64,000 nucleotides of DNA from Armatimonadetes bacterium UBA5352 (GCA_002411015.1 DHPY01000054.1:61478-125477); one strand, 5' to 3'. Positions 16,266-24,647 are shown, counted from the first letter of the stretch. Translations and numbers: made by a program. Notes: generated by a model not told the origin, from the sequence alone.

Positions 16266-17417
16266 GTGATCTACCTGGATAACGCCGCAACCACCCGCGT
16301 CGCCCCGGAAGTCTTCGAGGCGATGTCGCCATTCTTGCAGGACGAGTACGGCAACCCGAGCTCCGTCTATGCGCTCGCGGGCCGCTCGGCCGCCGCACTG
16401 GATACCGCCCGCGCGACCGTCGCCGAGTACCTTGGCGCCGAGCCGGATGAGATCGTCTTCACCGGCAGCGGCTCCGAGGCCGACAACCTCGCGATCAAGG
16501 GCACCATGCGCAAGCGCGAGGGCGGCCACCTGATCACCTCCGCCATCGAGCACCACGCGGTGCTGCACACCTGCAGGTATCTGCAGGAGGAGGGCTATGA
16601 ACTGACCGTGGTGGGCGTGGACGAGCACGGTCTCGTGGACCCTGAGGAGGTCCGGAGCGCGATCCGCGAGGATACGCGGCTGGTAAGCATCATGCACTCG
16701 AACAACGAGGTCGGCACGATCCAGCCGATCGAGGAGATCGCGGCGATTGCGCGGGAGCGCGGCATCAAGATGCACACCGACGCCGTGCAGTCGCTCGGCA
16801 AGGTGCCGCTGAAGGTCGCCGAGCTCGGCGTGGACATGCTCGCGGTCTCCGCGCACAAGATCCACGGGCCGAAGGGCGTGGGCGCGCTCTACATCCGCAG
16901 GGGATTCCGCCCCGAGCCGATCATCCATGGCGGCGGGCAGGAGCGGCGGATGCGCGCCGGCACCGAGAACGTGGCGGGGATCGTCGGCTTCGCGCGGGCG
17001 ATCAAGCTCGCGACCGAGCATGGGCACGAGGCGACCGAGCGGATGCGCGCACTGCGCGACCGGCTGATCGCCGATGTGATGGAGAGCATCCCGGAGACGC
17101 TGCTGTCCGGGCACCCGACGAATCGGCTGCCGAACCTCGCCAGCTTCCTCTTCCGCTACATCGAGGGTGAGGGCATCCTGCTGTCGCTTGACATGAAGGA
17201 CATCGCGGGCTCGAGCGGCTCGGCCTGCACCTCAGGCTCGCTCGATCCCTCGCATGTGTTGCTGGCGATGGGCTATCCGCATGAGATCGCCCATGGTTCG
17301 CTGCGGCTGAGCCTCAGCCGCTACACGACCGAAGAGGAGATAGACGCGGTGCTGGAGGCGCTGCCGCCGATCATCCAGCGACTGCGGGACATGTCGCCGC
17401 TCTATCAGCGAAAGTAG
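16266..17417 (+). CDS. nifS: Cysteine desulfurase (NifS/IscS family)
   Basis: 383 residues, GTG start after GGAGGGG. A PLP enzyme that removes sulfur from cysteine for Fe-S cluster assembly. Seen: N-terminal YLDNAATT, HHAVLHTCRYL, the PLP lysine in VSAHKIHGPKGVGAL (about residue 202), and the mobile-loop catalytic cysteine in SGSACTSGSLDPSHVL (about residue 322). All family landmarks are intact. It lies 36 bases upstream of nadA. Pairing with quinolinate synthase, an oxygen-sensitive [4Fe-4S] enzyme, is a known arrangement and suggests dedicated cluster supply. Confidence 0.9.
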   Translation: MIYLDNAATTRVAPEVFEAMSPFLQDEYGNPSSVYALAGRSAAALDTARATVAEYLGAEPDEIVFTGSGSEADNLAIKGTMRKREGGHLITSAIEHHAVLHTCRYLQEEGYELTVVGVDEHGLVDPEEVRSAIREDTRLVSIMHSNNEVGTIQPIEEIAAIARERGIKMHTDAVQSLGKVPLKVAELGVDMLAVSAHKIHGPKGVGALYIRRGFRPEPIIHGGGQERRMRAGTENVAGIVGFARAIKLATEHGHEATERMRALRDRLIADVMESIPETLLSGHPTNRLPNLASFLFRYIEGEGILLSLDMKDIAGSSGSACTSGSLDPSHVLLAMGYPHEIAHGSLRLSLSRYTTEEEIDAVLEALPPIIQRLRDMSPLYQRK

Positions 17418-17453
17418 CTCGTAACTCAGTACACTCCGGGGAGCCGATTTCCC

Positions 17454-18359
17454 ATGGTCGACAGGCAGCTTGCAGAGAGGATCGCCCAGCTTAAGCAGGA
17501 GCGTAACGCGGTGATCCTCGCGCACAACTACCAGGTGGAGGAGGTCCAGCTTCTCGCGGACTTCCTCGGCGATTCGCTTGAGCTCTCGCAGCAGGCGGCG
17601 AAGACCGACGCGGATGTCATCGTCTTCTGCGGTGTGCACTTCATGGCGCAGACCGCGAAGCTGCTCTCTCCGGAGAAGACGGTCCTGATGCCCGATCCGG
17701 GTGCGGGCTGCCCGATGGCGGACATGATCACCGCGGAGCAGGCGCGGCAGTTCAAGGCCGAGTATGGTGGCGCGCCGGTCGTCGCGTATGTCAACACCAC
17801 CGCGGAGGTGAAGGCGGAGTCGGACATCTGCTGCACCTCATCGAACGCGGTGAAGGTCGTCAACTCGCTCGACGCCGACACGGTCCTGTTCATCCCGGAC
17901 TCGAACCTCGCGGACTGGGTGCAGAAGCACTCAGACAAGAAGATCATCGCCTGGGGCGGCTACTGCCCGACGCACGCGCGGATCAACCCCTCGACGATCG
18001 AGTACATGCGCGAACAGCACCCGGATGCGCTCGTGGTCGTCCATCCGGAGGCGCGGCCGGAGGTCATCGAGATGGCTGATGAGGTCGCCTCCACAGGCGG
18101 GATGATCAAGTTCGCGCGCGAGACCGCCGCGAAGGAGATCATCGTCGGCACCGAGGAGGGCCTCGTCTACCGGATGCGCCGCGAGAACCCGGACAAGACC
18201 TTCTACATCGTGCCCCACACCGTCTGCCCGAACATGAAGAAGACCACGCCGCAGAAGCTTCTGGCCTCGCTGGAGAACATGCAGTACCAGATCGAGGTCG
18301 CAGAGGATGTAGCCGAGAAGGCGCGTAAAGCCGTCCAGCGCATGCTTGAAGTGAGTTGA
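17454..18359 (+). CDS. nadA: Quinolinate synthase
   Basis: 301 residues, the short NadA type without an N-terminal extension. It condenses iminoaspartate with dihydroxyacetone phosphate to quinolinate for NAD synthesis. Seen: NAVILAHNYQ near the start, FCGVHFMAQTAK, PDPGAGCPMADM, DICCTSSNAVKVV, IPDSNLADWV, HPEARPEV and TVCPNMKKTT. The three cluster cysteines are expected in FCGVHF, the CCTSSN loop and TVCPNM. nadB and nadC are not in the window. It is the second gene of the nifS operon. Confidence 0.95.
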   Translation: MVDRQLAERIAQLKQERNAVILAHNYQVEEVQLLADFLGDSLELSQQAAKTDADVIVFCGVHFMAQTAKLLSPEKTVLMPDPGAGCPMADMITAEQARQFKAEYGGAPVVAYVNTTAEVKAESDICCTSSNAVKVVNSLDADTVLFIPDSNLADWVQKHSDKKIIAWGGYCPTHARINPSTIEYMREQHPDALVVVHPEARPEVIEMADEVASTGGMIKFARETAAKEIIVGTEEGLVYRMRRENPDKTFYIVPHTVCPNMKKTTPQKLLASLENMQYQIEVAEDVAEKARKAVQRMLEVS

Positions 18360-18377
18360 GGTGACCTCCGCTCCTCC

Positions 18378-19079
18378 GTGCCAGAGACCATGACGTCCTC
18401 GGTCCGCCGCACCCTCACCGTCGGCGCCCTCGCCGGGCTGCTGCTCGGCTGGGTGCTGCCCGTGCTGCTCGGGCCGCCGGTCGTTGCCTTCGGGCCGACG
18501 CTGCGTGCCGATCCGCGGCTCAGCGACGCCATCACCGGCGCGGGAGGCTTCCTCGCGTACATCGCCGAGGCGCCCACCATGTACCTCGCGGAGCACCTCA
18601 CGCGGCCAATACCCGCCGCCGCAGCACTGAACGCCCTCAGTTGGGCCGCGATCGGCGTGTGCATCGCGGGCTTCGTCGTAGCGCTCCGCCGCCGCACGGT
18701 TGCTGCTGGCGCACTCGGGGGCTTTCTGCTCGGCTGGATGCTCCCCGCGCTCGCACAGGTCCTCGGCGAGTGCTTCCGCCACTGCTGGATGCACGAGGGC
18801 TTCCTCGGCACGATGGCGCTCGTTGGCGGCACGATGTTGCGCGGCGTCGGAGTGCTGGCGGAGCTGCCCTGGCGGCTGATCGCGGGCCCCGCTGAGGGCA
18901 TTCTCCCGCTCCTCGCCATCCCCGTCTCCGCTCTGGCCTGGACGCTCGTGGGCATGGCCATCGCCGCAGCGATCGCTGCCATCGGCAATGCAATTCCTGC
19001 ACCTGCCGCGGAGGGTGGAGGTGCCGGGGCGCGGAACAGCGAACGTACTCAGGCATCGGGGCCAGACTCTACGAGGTAG
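18378..19079 (+). CDS. Membrane protein with internal duplication, unknown function
   Basis: 233 residues with four to six hydrophobic segments. Residues 16-25 (GALAGLLLGW) and 111-120 (GALGGFLLGW) match nearly exactly and begin two related halves. The halves continue with NALSWAAIGVCIAGF in the first and SALAWTLVGMAIAAA in the second. This points to a tandem gene duplication, as in small transporters. The GTG at 18378 has only a weak site, and ATG 18390 is the alternative start. It lies 18 bases after nadA and may be co-transcribed. No family was recognised. Confidence 0.55.
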   Translation: MPETMTSSVRRTLTVGALAGLLLGWVLPVLLGPPVVAFGPTLRADPRLSDAITGAGGFLAYIAEAPTMYLAEHLTRPIPAAAALNALSWAAIGVCIAGFVVALRRRTVAAGALGGFLLGWMLPALAQVLGECFRHCWMHEGFLGTMALVGGTMLRGVGVLAELPWRLIAGPAEGILPLLAIPVSALAWTLVGMAIAAAIAAIGNAIPAPAAEGGGAGARNSERTQASGPDSTR

Positions 19080-19094
19080 CGCACGGGGAGCGAC

Positions 19095-20261
19095 ATGGAG
19101 AGCATCAAGACGGCCGTCGTTGGCTGCGGGGCGTTCGCGAAGCACCAGCACTTCCCGAACATCATGCGTTCGGAGAAGCTGGAGCTTGTGGCCGGCTGCT
19201 CGCGCAGCGACGCCAACCGCTCCTGGGTCGAAGAGACCTGCTGCCCGGCCTACACAACGCCCGAGGCGGCGGATGTCTTCTCCGATCCCGATATCGACCT
19301 GATCGTCCTCGCGGTGCCGCACAGCGTGCACTTCGAGCTGATGATCCAGGCGATCGAGGCCGGGAAGCACGTCATGGCCGAGAAGCCGATGACGATGACG
19401 ATGGACGAGTCGTATCAGGTCTGCAGGGCGGTCAAGGACGCGGGCGTGAAGCTCTGCGTGGACTACAACCGCCGCTTCTCGCCTTCGATGGTGCACATGC
19501 GCAACGAGTATCACGCGCACCGGGCGGACCCGTCAGTCGGCGCCGGGCAGTTCATCGACACCCCTGAGCGCCCCCCGTGGCCCGAGGAAGACGCGTCCAT
19601 GCTGATGATCCGCATCAATGACGAGTCGAGCACCTACCGCCCGGTGCATATCGACTGGAAGACCGGCGGCGGGCAGATCATCGGCGAGGCCTGCCACTGG
19701 CTCGACCTCGCTTGCTGGATGTTCGACGCCGAGCCTACGCGCGTCTACGCCAGCGGCTCCACGCGCCTGAACCACATCATCACGCTCGACTTCCCGGGCG
19801 GCTCGCGCGCCTGCATCTGGTTCTCGCCAACAGGCACCTTCCGCTATCCGAAGGAACTCTTCGAGCTTACCGATCACAACGCGTTTTTCCGCAACCTGTG
19901 CTTCGTGGAGACGCAGGTCTACGGCCGGGGCGAGCCGGAGATCACCTACTTCGACCTCCAGCACGATGAGCTGCCCGAGGTCGGGGGCAAGGGCCATGAT
20001 GCGTACGTGGCGAAGCTCGAGGAGCGGGCGCGGCTCCATGGCGAGAGCGGCGGCTCCATCTGGCCGAACGTGGCGCCGGACAAGGGTCACTTCCAGCTCC
20101 TGGAGGCATTCGCGGACGCGATCCTGGGCAACACCAAGTCGCCGATTGACGAATATGCCGGCGCCCGCGCCACGTATCTGAGCTTGCGCGCGATCGACTC
20201 GATCAAGACGGGCATGCCGCTTCCGGTCAATGACGAGCAGATGAGCTTGTTCGTTGGTTGA
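19095..20261 (+). CDS. Gfo/Idh/MocA-family oxidoreductase
   Basis: 388 residues. N-terminal NAD(P)-binding fold with AVVGCGAFAKHQHFPN and the family E-K-P motif in VMAEKPMTMTMDES near residue 95. The C-terminal half contains GGGQIIGEACHWLDLACWMF, where the conserved D/H-x-x-D/H catalytic region lies. Such enzymes oxidise or epimerise sugars and inositols. Twelve cysteines is above average. The gene is isolated from other sugar genes, so the substrate cannot be inferred. Two further homologues occur in the window (36138 and 41018), but sequence similarity among the three is low outside the motifs. Confidence 0.82.
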   Translation: MESIKTAVVGCGAFAKHQHFPNIMRSEKLELVAGCSRSDANRSWVEETCCPAYTTPEAADVFSDPDIDLIVLAVPHSVHFELMIQAIEAGKHVMAEKPMTMTMDESYQVCRAVKDAGVKLCVDYNRRFSPSMVHMRNEYHAHRADPSVGAGQFIDTPERPPWPEEDASMLMIRINDESSTYRPVHIDWKTGGGQIIGEACHWLDLACWMFDAEPTRVYASGSTRLNHIITLDFPGGSRACIWFSPTGTFRYPKELFELTDHNAFFRNLCFVETQVYGRGEPEITYFDLQHDELPEVGGKGHDAYVAKLEERARLHGESGGSIWPNVAPDKGHFQLLEAFADAILGNTKSPIDEYAGARATYLSLRAIDSIKTGMPLPVNDEQMSLFVG

Positions 20262-20370
20262 TCTGGCCCAGATAGGGGAATGATGTAGGTAGCGCGACCG
20301 ACAACGGCCGCGCGGTGGTAACTTGTGTCATGATGCCGCAACCTAGTTCTGATGGGACCGTGGCGAAGGC

Positions 20371-20399
20371 TTGACGAGGCCGTCGCGCTTGGGTTACAT
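20371..20399 (+). promoter_or_regulatory. Promoter of the histidine kinase gene
   Basis: TTGACG (20371-20376), a 17-base spacer and TTACAT (20394-20399). The expected start near 20406 leaves a 5' leader of about 40-55 bases. Confidence 0.65.
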
Positions 20400-20444
20400 T
20401 GCCACTGTACATCGGTGATACCCCGCCGTCCCTGAAGCCGCGCA

Positions 20445-21944
20445 GTGCAGGTGACATCAGTGCGTTCTGCCATACTCGATCGGTTTGTACAGAAGGTCGC
20501 ACAGATCATCCAGACCGAGGGGGCTGCCTGTTTCTCACTCGGAGTCGCCGACAACCGTCTGCATCCGCAGGCTGTCATCAGCCGCAGGGATGGGATCACC
20601 CGCGATTCCCTCGGACACATTGACATAGACACCGGCAACACCTTCTCAACGGCAGTTCGCGATGCCCTCAGCCAGCGCGGCCCCGTCGTGCTGCAGGAAG
20701 CTACGCGCATAGACCGCTTCATCGCCAACTCCCCGGTCCTCGTGATGCCGATCGTCTGGGAGCGCGAGGCCCTGGAGAGCGAAGAGGAGCCGGTGCAGCG
20801 CGTTGTCGGTGTCCTCGCGCTGTGGGAGAAGCGCGGCGGCCGCTACGATGAGGACGACTACAAGCTCGCTGAGACGCTCTCCAGCCAGGCGGCCGCGCTG
20901 CTGGTGGAGGAGCAGCTCGACGAGTTCGACGATATTCAGGCAGCATTCTCCACGGTGCCGGTGGGCCTGATGCTCCTCTCGAGCGACGACAACGTGCTGG
21001 TGGCCAACGCGGCCGCCATGCGCGTCATCGGAGTGGATCCTCTGCAGGGCCGGCCGATCATCGACATAGATTACGGGAAGCAGCTTACGGAACTGATGAA
21101 TGACGTTCGCTCGAGTGATACGGGCAACGCCGCCGCCTCATACGTCTCGCGCGACAATGAGAGCTACTCCGCCAGCGCCCAGACCACGCAGGAGGGCCAG
21201 ACGATCATCGCCCTCACCCAGTCACCATTCAGCACGGCCGCGGAGGAGTTGACGGGCCAGGTCGCGCATGAGTTGCGCACGCCACTTACCGTCATCCAGG
21301 GCAACCTGCAGACGATCGATTTCATGATCGAGGGCGGCATCCAGCCCGAGGACGAGGAGATCATCAAGGAGTTCATCGGCACCGCGCTCATCCAGTCCGC
21401 GCGGATGTTCCGCCTCATCGCCGAGACACTCAACATCTCGCGCATCCACGCGGGCAAAGAGCTCGAGCTTGAGGTGGAGGAGTTCGACCTCACCGACGCG
21501 CTCGATCAGATCCTCGAGGAGCTTGGCGACTACCTGCTCAGCCATGAGATCAATGTGGAGGCGCCCGATGAACTGATCATCGAGGGCGACCGGGCGAAGA
21601 TCATCTCGATCTTCGACAACTACCTCAAGAACGCCGCCAAGTACTCCGATACGGGTACCACGATCACCGTCCGCCTCTACAAGACCGGCAACGACATGGT
21701 CGCGATTGAGGTGCAGGATCAGGGGATCGGCATCCCGCCGGAGGACGTAGCGAAGATCGGGCGCGAGGCCGGCTTCCGCACGGACCTGTCGAAGTCGCAG
21801 GCGGGCGGCATCGGCCTCGGGATGGTCTACACCAGGCGCGTCAGCGAAGCCCACGGTGGGCGGATGGAGATCGAGAGCACGGTTGGTGAGGGCAGCAAGT
21901 TCCGCTCGGTGCTGCCGCTTCGGCAACCGGAGGGCAACCGCTGA
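20445..21944 (+). CDS. Soluble sensor histidine kinase (GAF-PAS-HisKA-HATPase)
   Basis: Up to 499 residues with no membrane segment. A GAF-like sensor spans about 10-165 and a PAS-like module about 165-255 (FSTVPVGLMLLSSDDNVLVANAAAM). The dimerisation/phosphoacceptor motif is VAHELRTPLT with His275. The ATPase domain has NYLKNAAKYS (N box), DQGIGIPPEDV (G1) and GGIGLGMVYTRR (G2). All catalytic boxes are intact. Two GTG codons, 20445 and 20460, are possible starts; AGGTGA at 20449 favours 20460. No response regulator is adjacent, so this is an orphan kinase that senses a cytoplasmic signal. folB follows 27 bases later. Confidence 0.88.
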   Translation: MQVTSVRSAILDRFVQKVAQIIQTEGAACFSLGVADNRLHPQAVISRRDGITRDSLGHIDIDTGNTFSTAVRDALSQRGPVVLQEATRIDRFIANSPVLVMPIVWEREALESEEEPVQRVVGVLALWEKRGGRYDEDDYKLAETLSSQAAALLVEEQLDEFDDIQAAFSTVPVGLMLLSSDDNVLVANAAAMRVIGVDPLQGRPIIDIDYGKQLTELMNDVRSSDTGNAAASYVSRDNESYSASAQTTQEGQTIIALTQSPFSTAAEELTGQVAHELRTPLTVIQGNLQTIDFMIEGGIQPEDEEIIKEFIGTALIQSARMFRLIAETLNISRIHAGKELELEVEEFDLTDALDQILEELGDYLLSHEINVEAPDELIIEGDRAKIISIFDNYLKNAAKYSDTGTTITVRLYKTGNDMVAIEVQDQGIGIPPEDVAKIGREAGFRTDLSKSQAGGIGLGMVYTRRVSEAHGGRMEIESTVGEGSKFRSVLPLRQPEGNR

Positions 21945-21971
21945 TCCCCGCCAACGAGGCTCTCACCGCAT

Positions 21972-22331
21972 ATGGACATCATCCGCATCCAGAACATGAG
22001 CTTCTACGGCCACCATGGCGTGGAGGCGTCCGAACGAGAGCTTGGCGGGATATTCCACGTGGACGTCGAGCTTGGGCTGGACCTGCACGCGGCGGGGGAA
22101 AGTGACGCCATTGCCGACACGGTGGACTACAAGGCCGTTTACGAGCTGGTGGCTGAGGTCCAGCGAGGCAACCGTTTCCGGCTGATCGAGGCTTTCGCGC
22201 ATGCGGTGGCCGAGGGCATTCTGGCGAACTTCGAGATCGAGCAGGTCACGGTGCGGGTGCGCAAAGCGTCTGTGCCGCTCGGGGGGCTGATCGATCATAC
22301 GGAGGTGGAGATCACGCGCTCCGCACGGTAG
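21972..22331 (+). CDS. folB: Dihydroneopterin aldolase
   Basis: 119 residues, the normal length. It cleaves dihydroneopterin to hydroxymethyl-dihydropterin in folate synthesis. Seen: NMSFYGHHGVEASERELGG with the conserved Y-G-x-H-G signature, DTVDYKAVYELV with the pterin-binding region, LIEAFAHAVAEGIL with the conserved Glu, and RVRKASVPLGG with the catalytic Lys. It likely shares a transcript with the kinase. Its 3' end overlaps the cation-efflux gene on the other strand by 20 bases. Confidence 0.93.
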   Translation: MDIIRIQNMSFYGHHGVEASERELGGIFHVDVELGLDLHAAGESDAIADTVDYKAVYELVAEVQRGNRFRLIEAFAHAVAEGILANFEIEQVTVRVRKASVPLGGLIDHTEVEITRSAR

Positions 22332-23280
22332 TACTCCGGCTGTCTGCACTCTCCTCTGTAGACGGGCCGCCGCCTGCCACTTCTTCCTCGCACGGCTCCA
22401 TATGCACCACGACCGCCGTCCTCGGCAGGCAGCGCTTGATCGCGTCCTCGACCGCGTAGGCAACCTCATGCGCGCGCGCGACCGTCATCTGCGGGTCAAC
22501 GAGCACATGCACGTCTACGAAACGCTGGCTTCCGGCCTTGCGCGTGCGGAGTTTGTGGTAGCCGCGCACCCCATCCACCGAATCCCGCAGCACGACCTCA
22601 ATGGCCCGTGCCTCGTCCTCCGGTAACGCAGCGTCCATGAGATCGCGCGCCGAGTTCTTGGTCAGGTGCCATGCGGCCTGCATGATCAGCATCGCGACGA
22701 CGATGCCGGCGACGGGGTCTATCCAGTGCGCGTGCAGCGCGGTGAAGTGGGTCTCGGTCAGCGCGATGAATCCGAGCGCAGCCATCACGCCGGCGGAGGT
22801 ATAGACATCCGTGCGCAGGTGCCATGCATCGGCCTCGAGTGCGATGGAGTCGGTCTTCCGCGCGGTGCGGAAGAGCATCTCGGAGACGATGATATTCACG
22901 ACTGTGGAGAAACCCATGACCGCGACGCCCCAGCCGAGCATCTCAACCTGGTGCTGGCCCATGAGCTTGCGGCCGGCCTCCCAGATGATCCACCCCGCGG
23001 CGGCGAAGATCAGCAGCGCCTCGACCGTGCCGGAGATGTTCTCCGCCTTGCCATGCCCGTAAGGATGCTCATCATCGGCGGGGCGAGAGGCCGTTCTCAC
23101 GGCGTACAGAGCTATGATGGCGGCTGCAAGGTCCATCCCGGAGTGGATGGCCTCGCTTATCACCGCAACTGATCCGATCATTAGTCCAACCACGAGCTTC
23201 AGCACAACAAGCACAGTGTTGGAGGCGACGGAGAGGGCCGCGATACGTGTTGTCGCACGGGCACGTTCTGAGTGATTCAT
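22312..23280 (-). CDS. Cation diffusion facilitator (CDF) metal efflux transporter
   Basis: 322 residues, about six transmembrane helices. It exports Zn2+, Fe2+ or a similar ion by proton antiport. Metal-site motifs HSGMDL on TM2 and WHLRTDVYTS on TM5 fit the HD-HD site of CDF proteins, and EHPYGHGKAENI forms the typical loop after TM2. The C-terminal cytoplasmic domain (GYHKLRTRKAG, VDVHVLVDP) is intact. The ATG at 23280 lacks a clear ribosome site, yet the strong promoter at 23343-23371 starts too far downstream to allow longer versions. It is divergent from the prs operon. Confidence 0.88.
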   Translation of the reverse strand: MNHSERARATTRIAALSVASNTVLVVLKLVVGLMIGSVAVISEAIHSGMDLAAAIIALYAVRTASRPADDEHPYGHGKAENISGTVEALLIFAAAGWIIWEAGRKLMGQHQVEMLGWGVAVMGFSTVVNIIVSEMLFRTARKTDSIALEADAWHLRTDVYTSAGVMAALGFIALTETHFTALHAHWIDPVAGIVVAMLIMQAAWHLTKNSARDLMDAALPEDEARAIEVVLRDSVDGVRGYHKLRTRKAGSQRFVDVHVLVDPQMTVARAHEVAYAVEDAIKRCLPRTAVVVHMEPCEEEVAGGGPSTEESADSRSTTVRSA

Positions 23281-23342
23281 ATTCGAAACCAATGCAGGAG
23301 GGGGGAGTGATCGGCAGTGCACGCACGAGGGCGTTCGTGACA

Positions 23343-23371
23343 AGTATACGCCTTGCATGGACACCAGTCAA
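23343..23371 (-). promoter_or_regulatory. Sigma-70-type promoter of the CDF transporter
   Basis: Read on the minus strand: TTGACT (23371-23366), a 17-base spacer, TATACT (23348-23343). Close to consensus. It is back to back with the prs-operon promoter, the -35 boxes being 28 bases apart. Confidence 0.8.
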
Positions 23372-23399
23372 CCTGCCCCCTCCCGGCCCCTCCGCGCGC

Positions 23400-23429
23400 T
23401 TGACACGGGCCGGATTCATGTGATAGCTT
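23400..23429 (+). promoter_or_regulatory. Promoter of the prs-hisC-aro operon leader
   Basis: A perfect -35 TTGACA (23400-23405), an 18-base spacer and TAGCTT (23424-23429) preceded by TGA, an extended -10. The expected start near 23435 is 38 bases before the leader-peptide ATG. Confidence 0.7.
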
Positions 23430-23472
23430 ATCTTCAGTTCAAGCAGCACTCCCTGACCTGCGGAGATCGCCC

Positions 23473-23553
23473 ATGACACATCCGGCGCGCCATCTTCATT
23501 ACCGCCACTACGCTTACCACGGCGTCTATCCGCGGCGGAGGGATCTCTGCTAG
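23473..23553 (+). CDS. His/Tyr-rich leader peptide of the prs-hisC-aromatic operon
   Basis: 26 codons, ATG at 23473, TAG at 23551. GGAG (23462-23465) lies seven bases upstream. His is at residues 3, 7, 9, 12 and 16 and Tyr at 10, 13, 15 and 19. The core (residues 7-16) reads HLHYRHYAYH, seven of ten residues His or Tyr. Such density of two uncommon residues is what a leader peptide needs to stall ribosomes when charged tRNA-His or tRNA-Tyr is scarce. The downstream genes make PRPP, an HisC-type aminotransferase, DAHP and prephenate-derived products, so the sensed amino acids match the operon. The peptide itself probably has no further function. Confidence 0.8.
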   Translation: MTHPARHLHYRHYAYHGVYPRRRDLC

Positions 23554-23610
23554 AAGCACAGCCATTGTGATCCCCCCGACGCCGCGGTGACAGACCCCCG
23601 CGGCGTTTCT
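23530..23610 (+). promoter_or_regulatory. Attenuator: terminator and competing antiterminator
   Basis: The terminator stem is ACGCCGCGG (23579-23587) with CCGCGGCGT (23598-23606), nine perfect pairs, then TTTCT. The antiterminator forms when CCGCGGCG (23530-23537, inside the leader-peptide codons) pairs with CGCCGCGG (23580-23587), eight perfect pairs. A short CCGCC (23502-23506) can in turn pair with GGCGG (23534-23538). A ribosome stalled on the His/Tyr codons would mask 23502-23506 and free the antiterminator. A ribosome at the TAG would cover 23530-23537 and allow termination. No plus-strand gene lies upstream that would need this terminator. The U-tract is short. Confidence 0.7.
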
Positions 23611-23666
23611 GCGTGTCAGGTTGCGTTTCTTCCATGACTTCACGACCGGGAACAGGTGAGCCAGGC

Positions 23667-24647
23667 ATGGGTCCCACCCTCGACGATATGACCATATTCT
23701 CGGGCAACGGGAGCATCAAACTCGCCGGCGACGTAGCCAGATCGCTTGGGATCCCGCTGTCCGATGCTACTGTCGGCAAGTGGACCAACGATGAGGTGCG
23801 CGTTCAGCTTCGCGAGAACGTCCGCGGAAAGGACGTCTTCCTCTTCCAGTCATTCCCCGGTGGCGTCAGCGACCGACTGATGGAACTGTGGCTGATGATC
23901 GACGCGGCCAAGCGCGCCTCGGCGGGTCGCATAACCGTTGTGATACCGTGGTATCCGTACTCCAAGCAGGAGCGGAAGTTCCGCGGCCGCGAGCCGATCT
24001 CCGCCCGTCTCGTGGCCGATCTGACGATTGCCGCCGGGGCCGAGCGGATCGTGACGATGGACCTGCACGAGGGCGCGATCCAGGGCTTCTTTGACATCCC
24101 GATGGACCATCTCCCGCACCTCCCGGTCTTCCTTGATGTCTTCCGCAATGAGGGCCTGACCGGCGAGAATGCGGTCATCGTCGCGCCGGACGCGGGTGCT
24201 GTCGAGCGGGCCACTGAGGTGGCTCAGCGCCTCGGCTGTGGCATCGCCGTCATCTTCAAGCGCCACCCCGAGGGCGACGTGGAGCGCGCGGAGGTCGTGG
24301 AGACCGTCGGCGAACTCAAGGGCAAGCGGGCGCTCCTCGTGGACGACTTCATGCTCGGCGGCAGCACTATCTGTAACGCCGCTGAGGAGGCGAAGAAGGC
24401 CGGTGCAACTGAGGTCCGCGCCTGCGTCACTCACGCGATCATGGCGGGCGAGGCGATCGAGCGGATCGCAAACTCCCATATTAGCACTCTCTATACAACC
24501 GACACGCTGCCTCCGCGCGCGGACATGCCTCCGAACGTGAAGGTGGTCTCTGTAGCGCCGTTGCTGGGTGAGGTCCTCCGCTGCATCCATGAGGATCGTT
24601 CGGTGAGCAAGCTGCTCGGGCAGATCGAATCCGGAGATGAAGCCTGA
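23667..24647 (+). CDS. prs: Ribose-phosphate pyrophosphokinase (PRPP synthetase)
   Basis: 326 residues from ATG 23667, six bases after AGGTGAG. It makes PRPP from ribose-5-phosphate and ATP, the precursor for His, Trp, purines and NAD. Seen: KWTNDEVRVQLRENVRGKDV, REPISARLVADL, the metal/ATP-binding TMDLHEGAIQGFFDIPMDHL, and a ribose-phosphate loop LLVDDFMLGGSTICN. That loop departs from the usual VDDMIDTGGT: the fifth-position Asp and following Thr are Leu and Gly, so this may be a divergent paralogue. It is the first structural gene after the attenuator, followed 50 bases later by hisC. Confidence 0.88.
   Translation: MGPTLDDMTIFSGNGSIKLAGDVARSLGIPLSDATVGKWTNDEVRVQLRENVRGKDVFLFQSFPGGVSDRLMELWLMIDAAKRASAGRITVVIPWYPYSKQERKFRGREPISARLVADLTIAAGAERIVTMDLHEGAIQGFFDIPMDHLPHLPVFLDVFRNEGLTGENAVIVAPDAGAVERATEVAQRLGCGIAVIFKRHPEGDVERAEVVETVGELKGKRALLVDDFMLGGSTICNAAEEAKKAGATEVRACVTHAIMAGEAIERIANSHISTLYTTDTLPPRADMPPNVKVVSVAPLLGEVLRCIHEDRSVSKLLGQIESGDEA

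Noticed and set aside
17931..19520. A 529-codon open frame on the minus strand
   Set aside because: Antisense to nadA, the membrane protein and a dehydrogenase; low complexity, no ribosome site or domain.
23435..23667. T-box riboswitch in the prs leader
   Set aside because: No T-box sequence (TGGNACCGCG-like) or specifier-loop stem was found; the His/Tyr peptide and competing stems explain the leader better.
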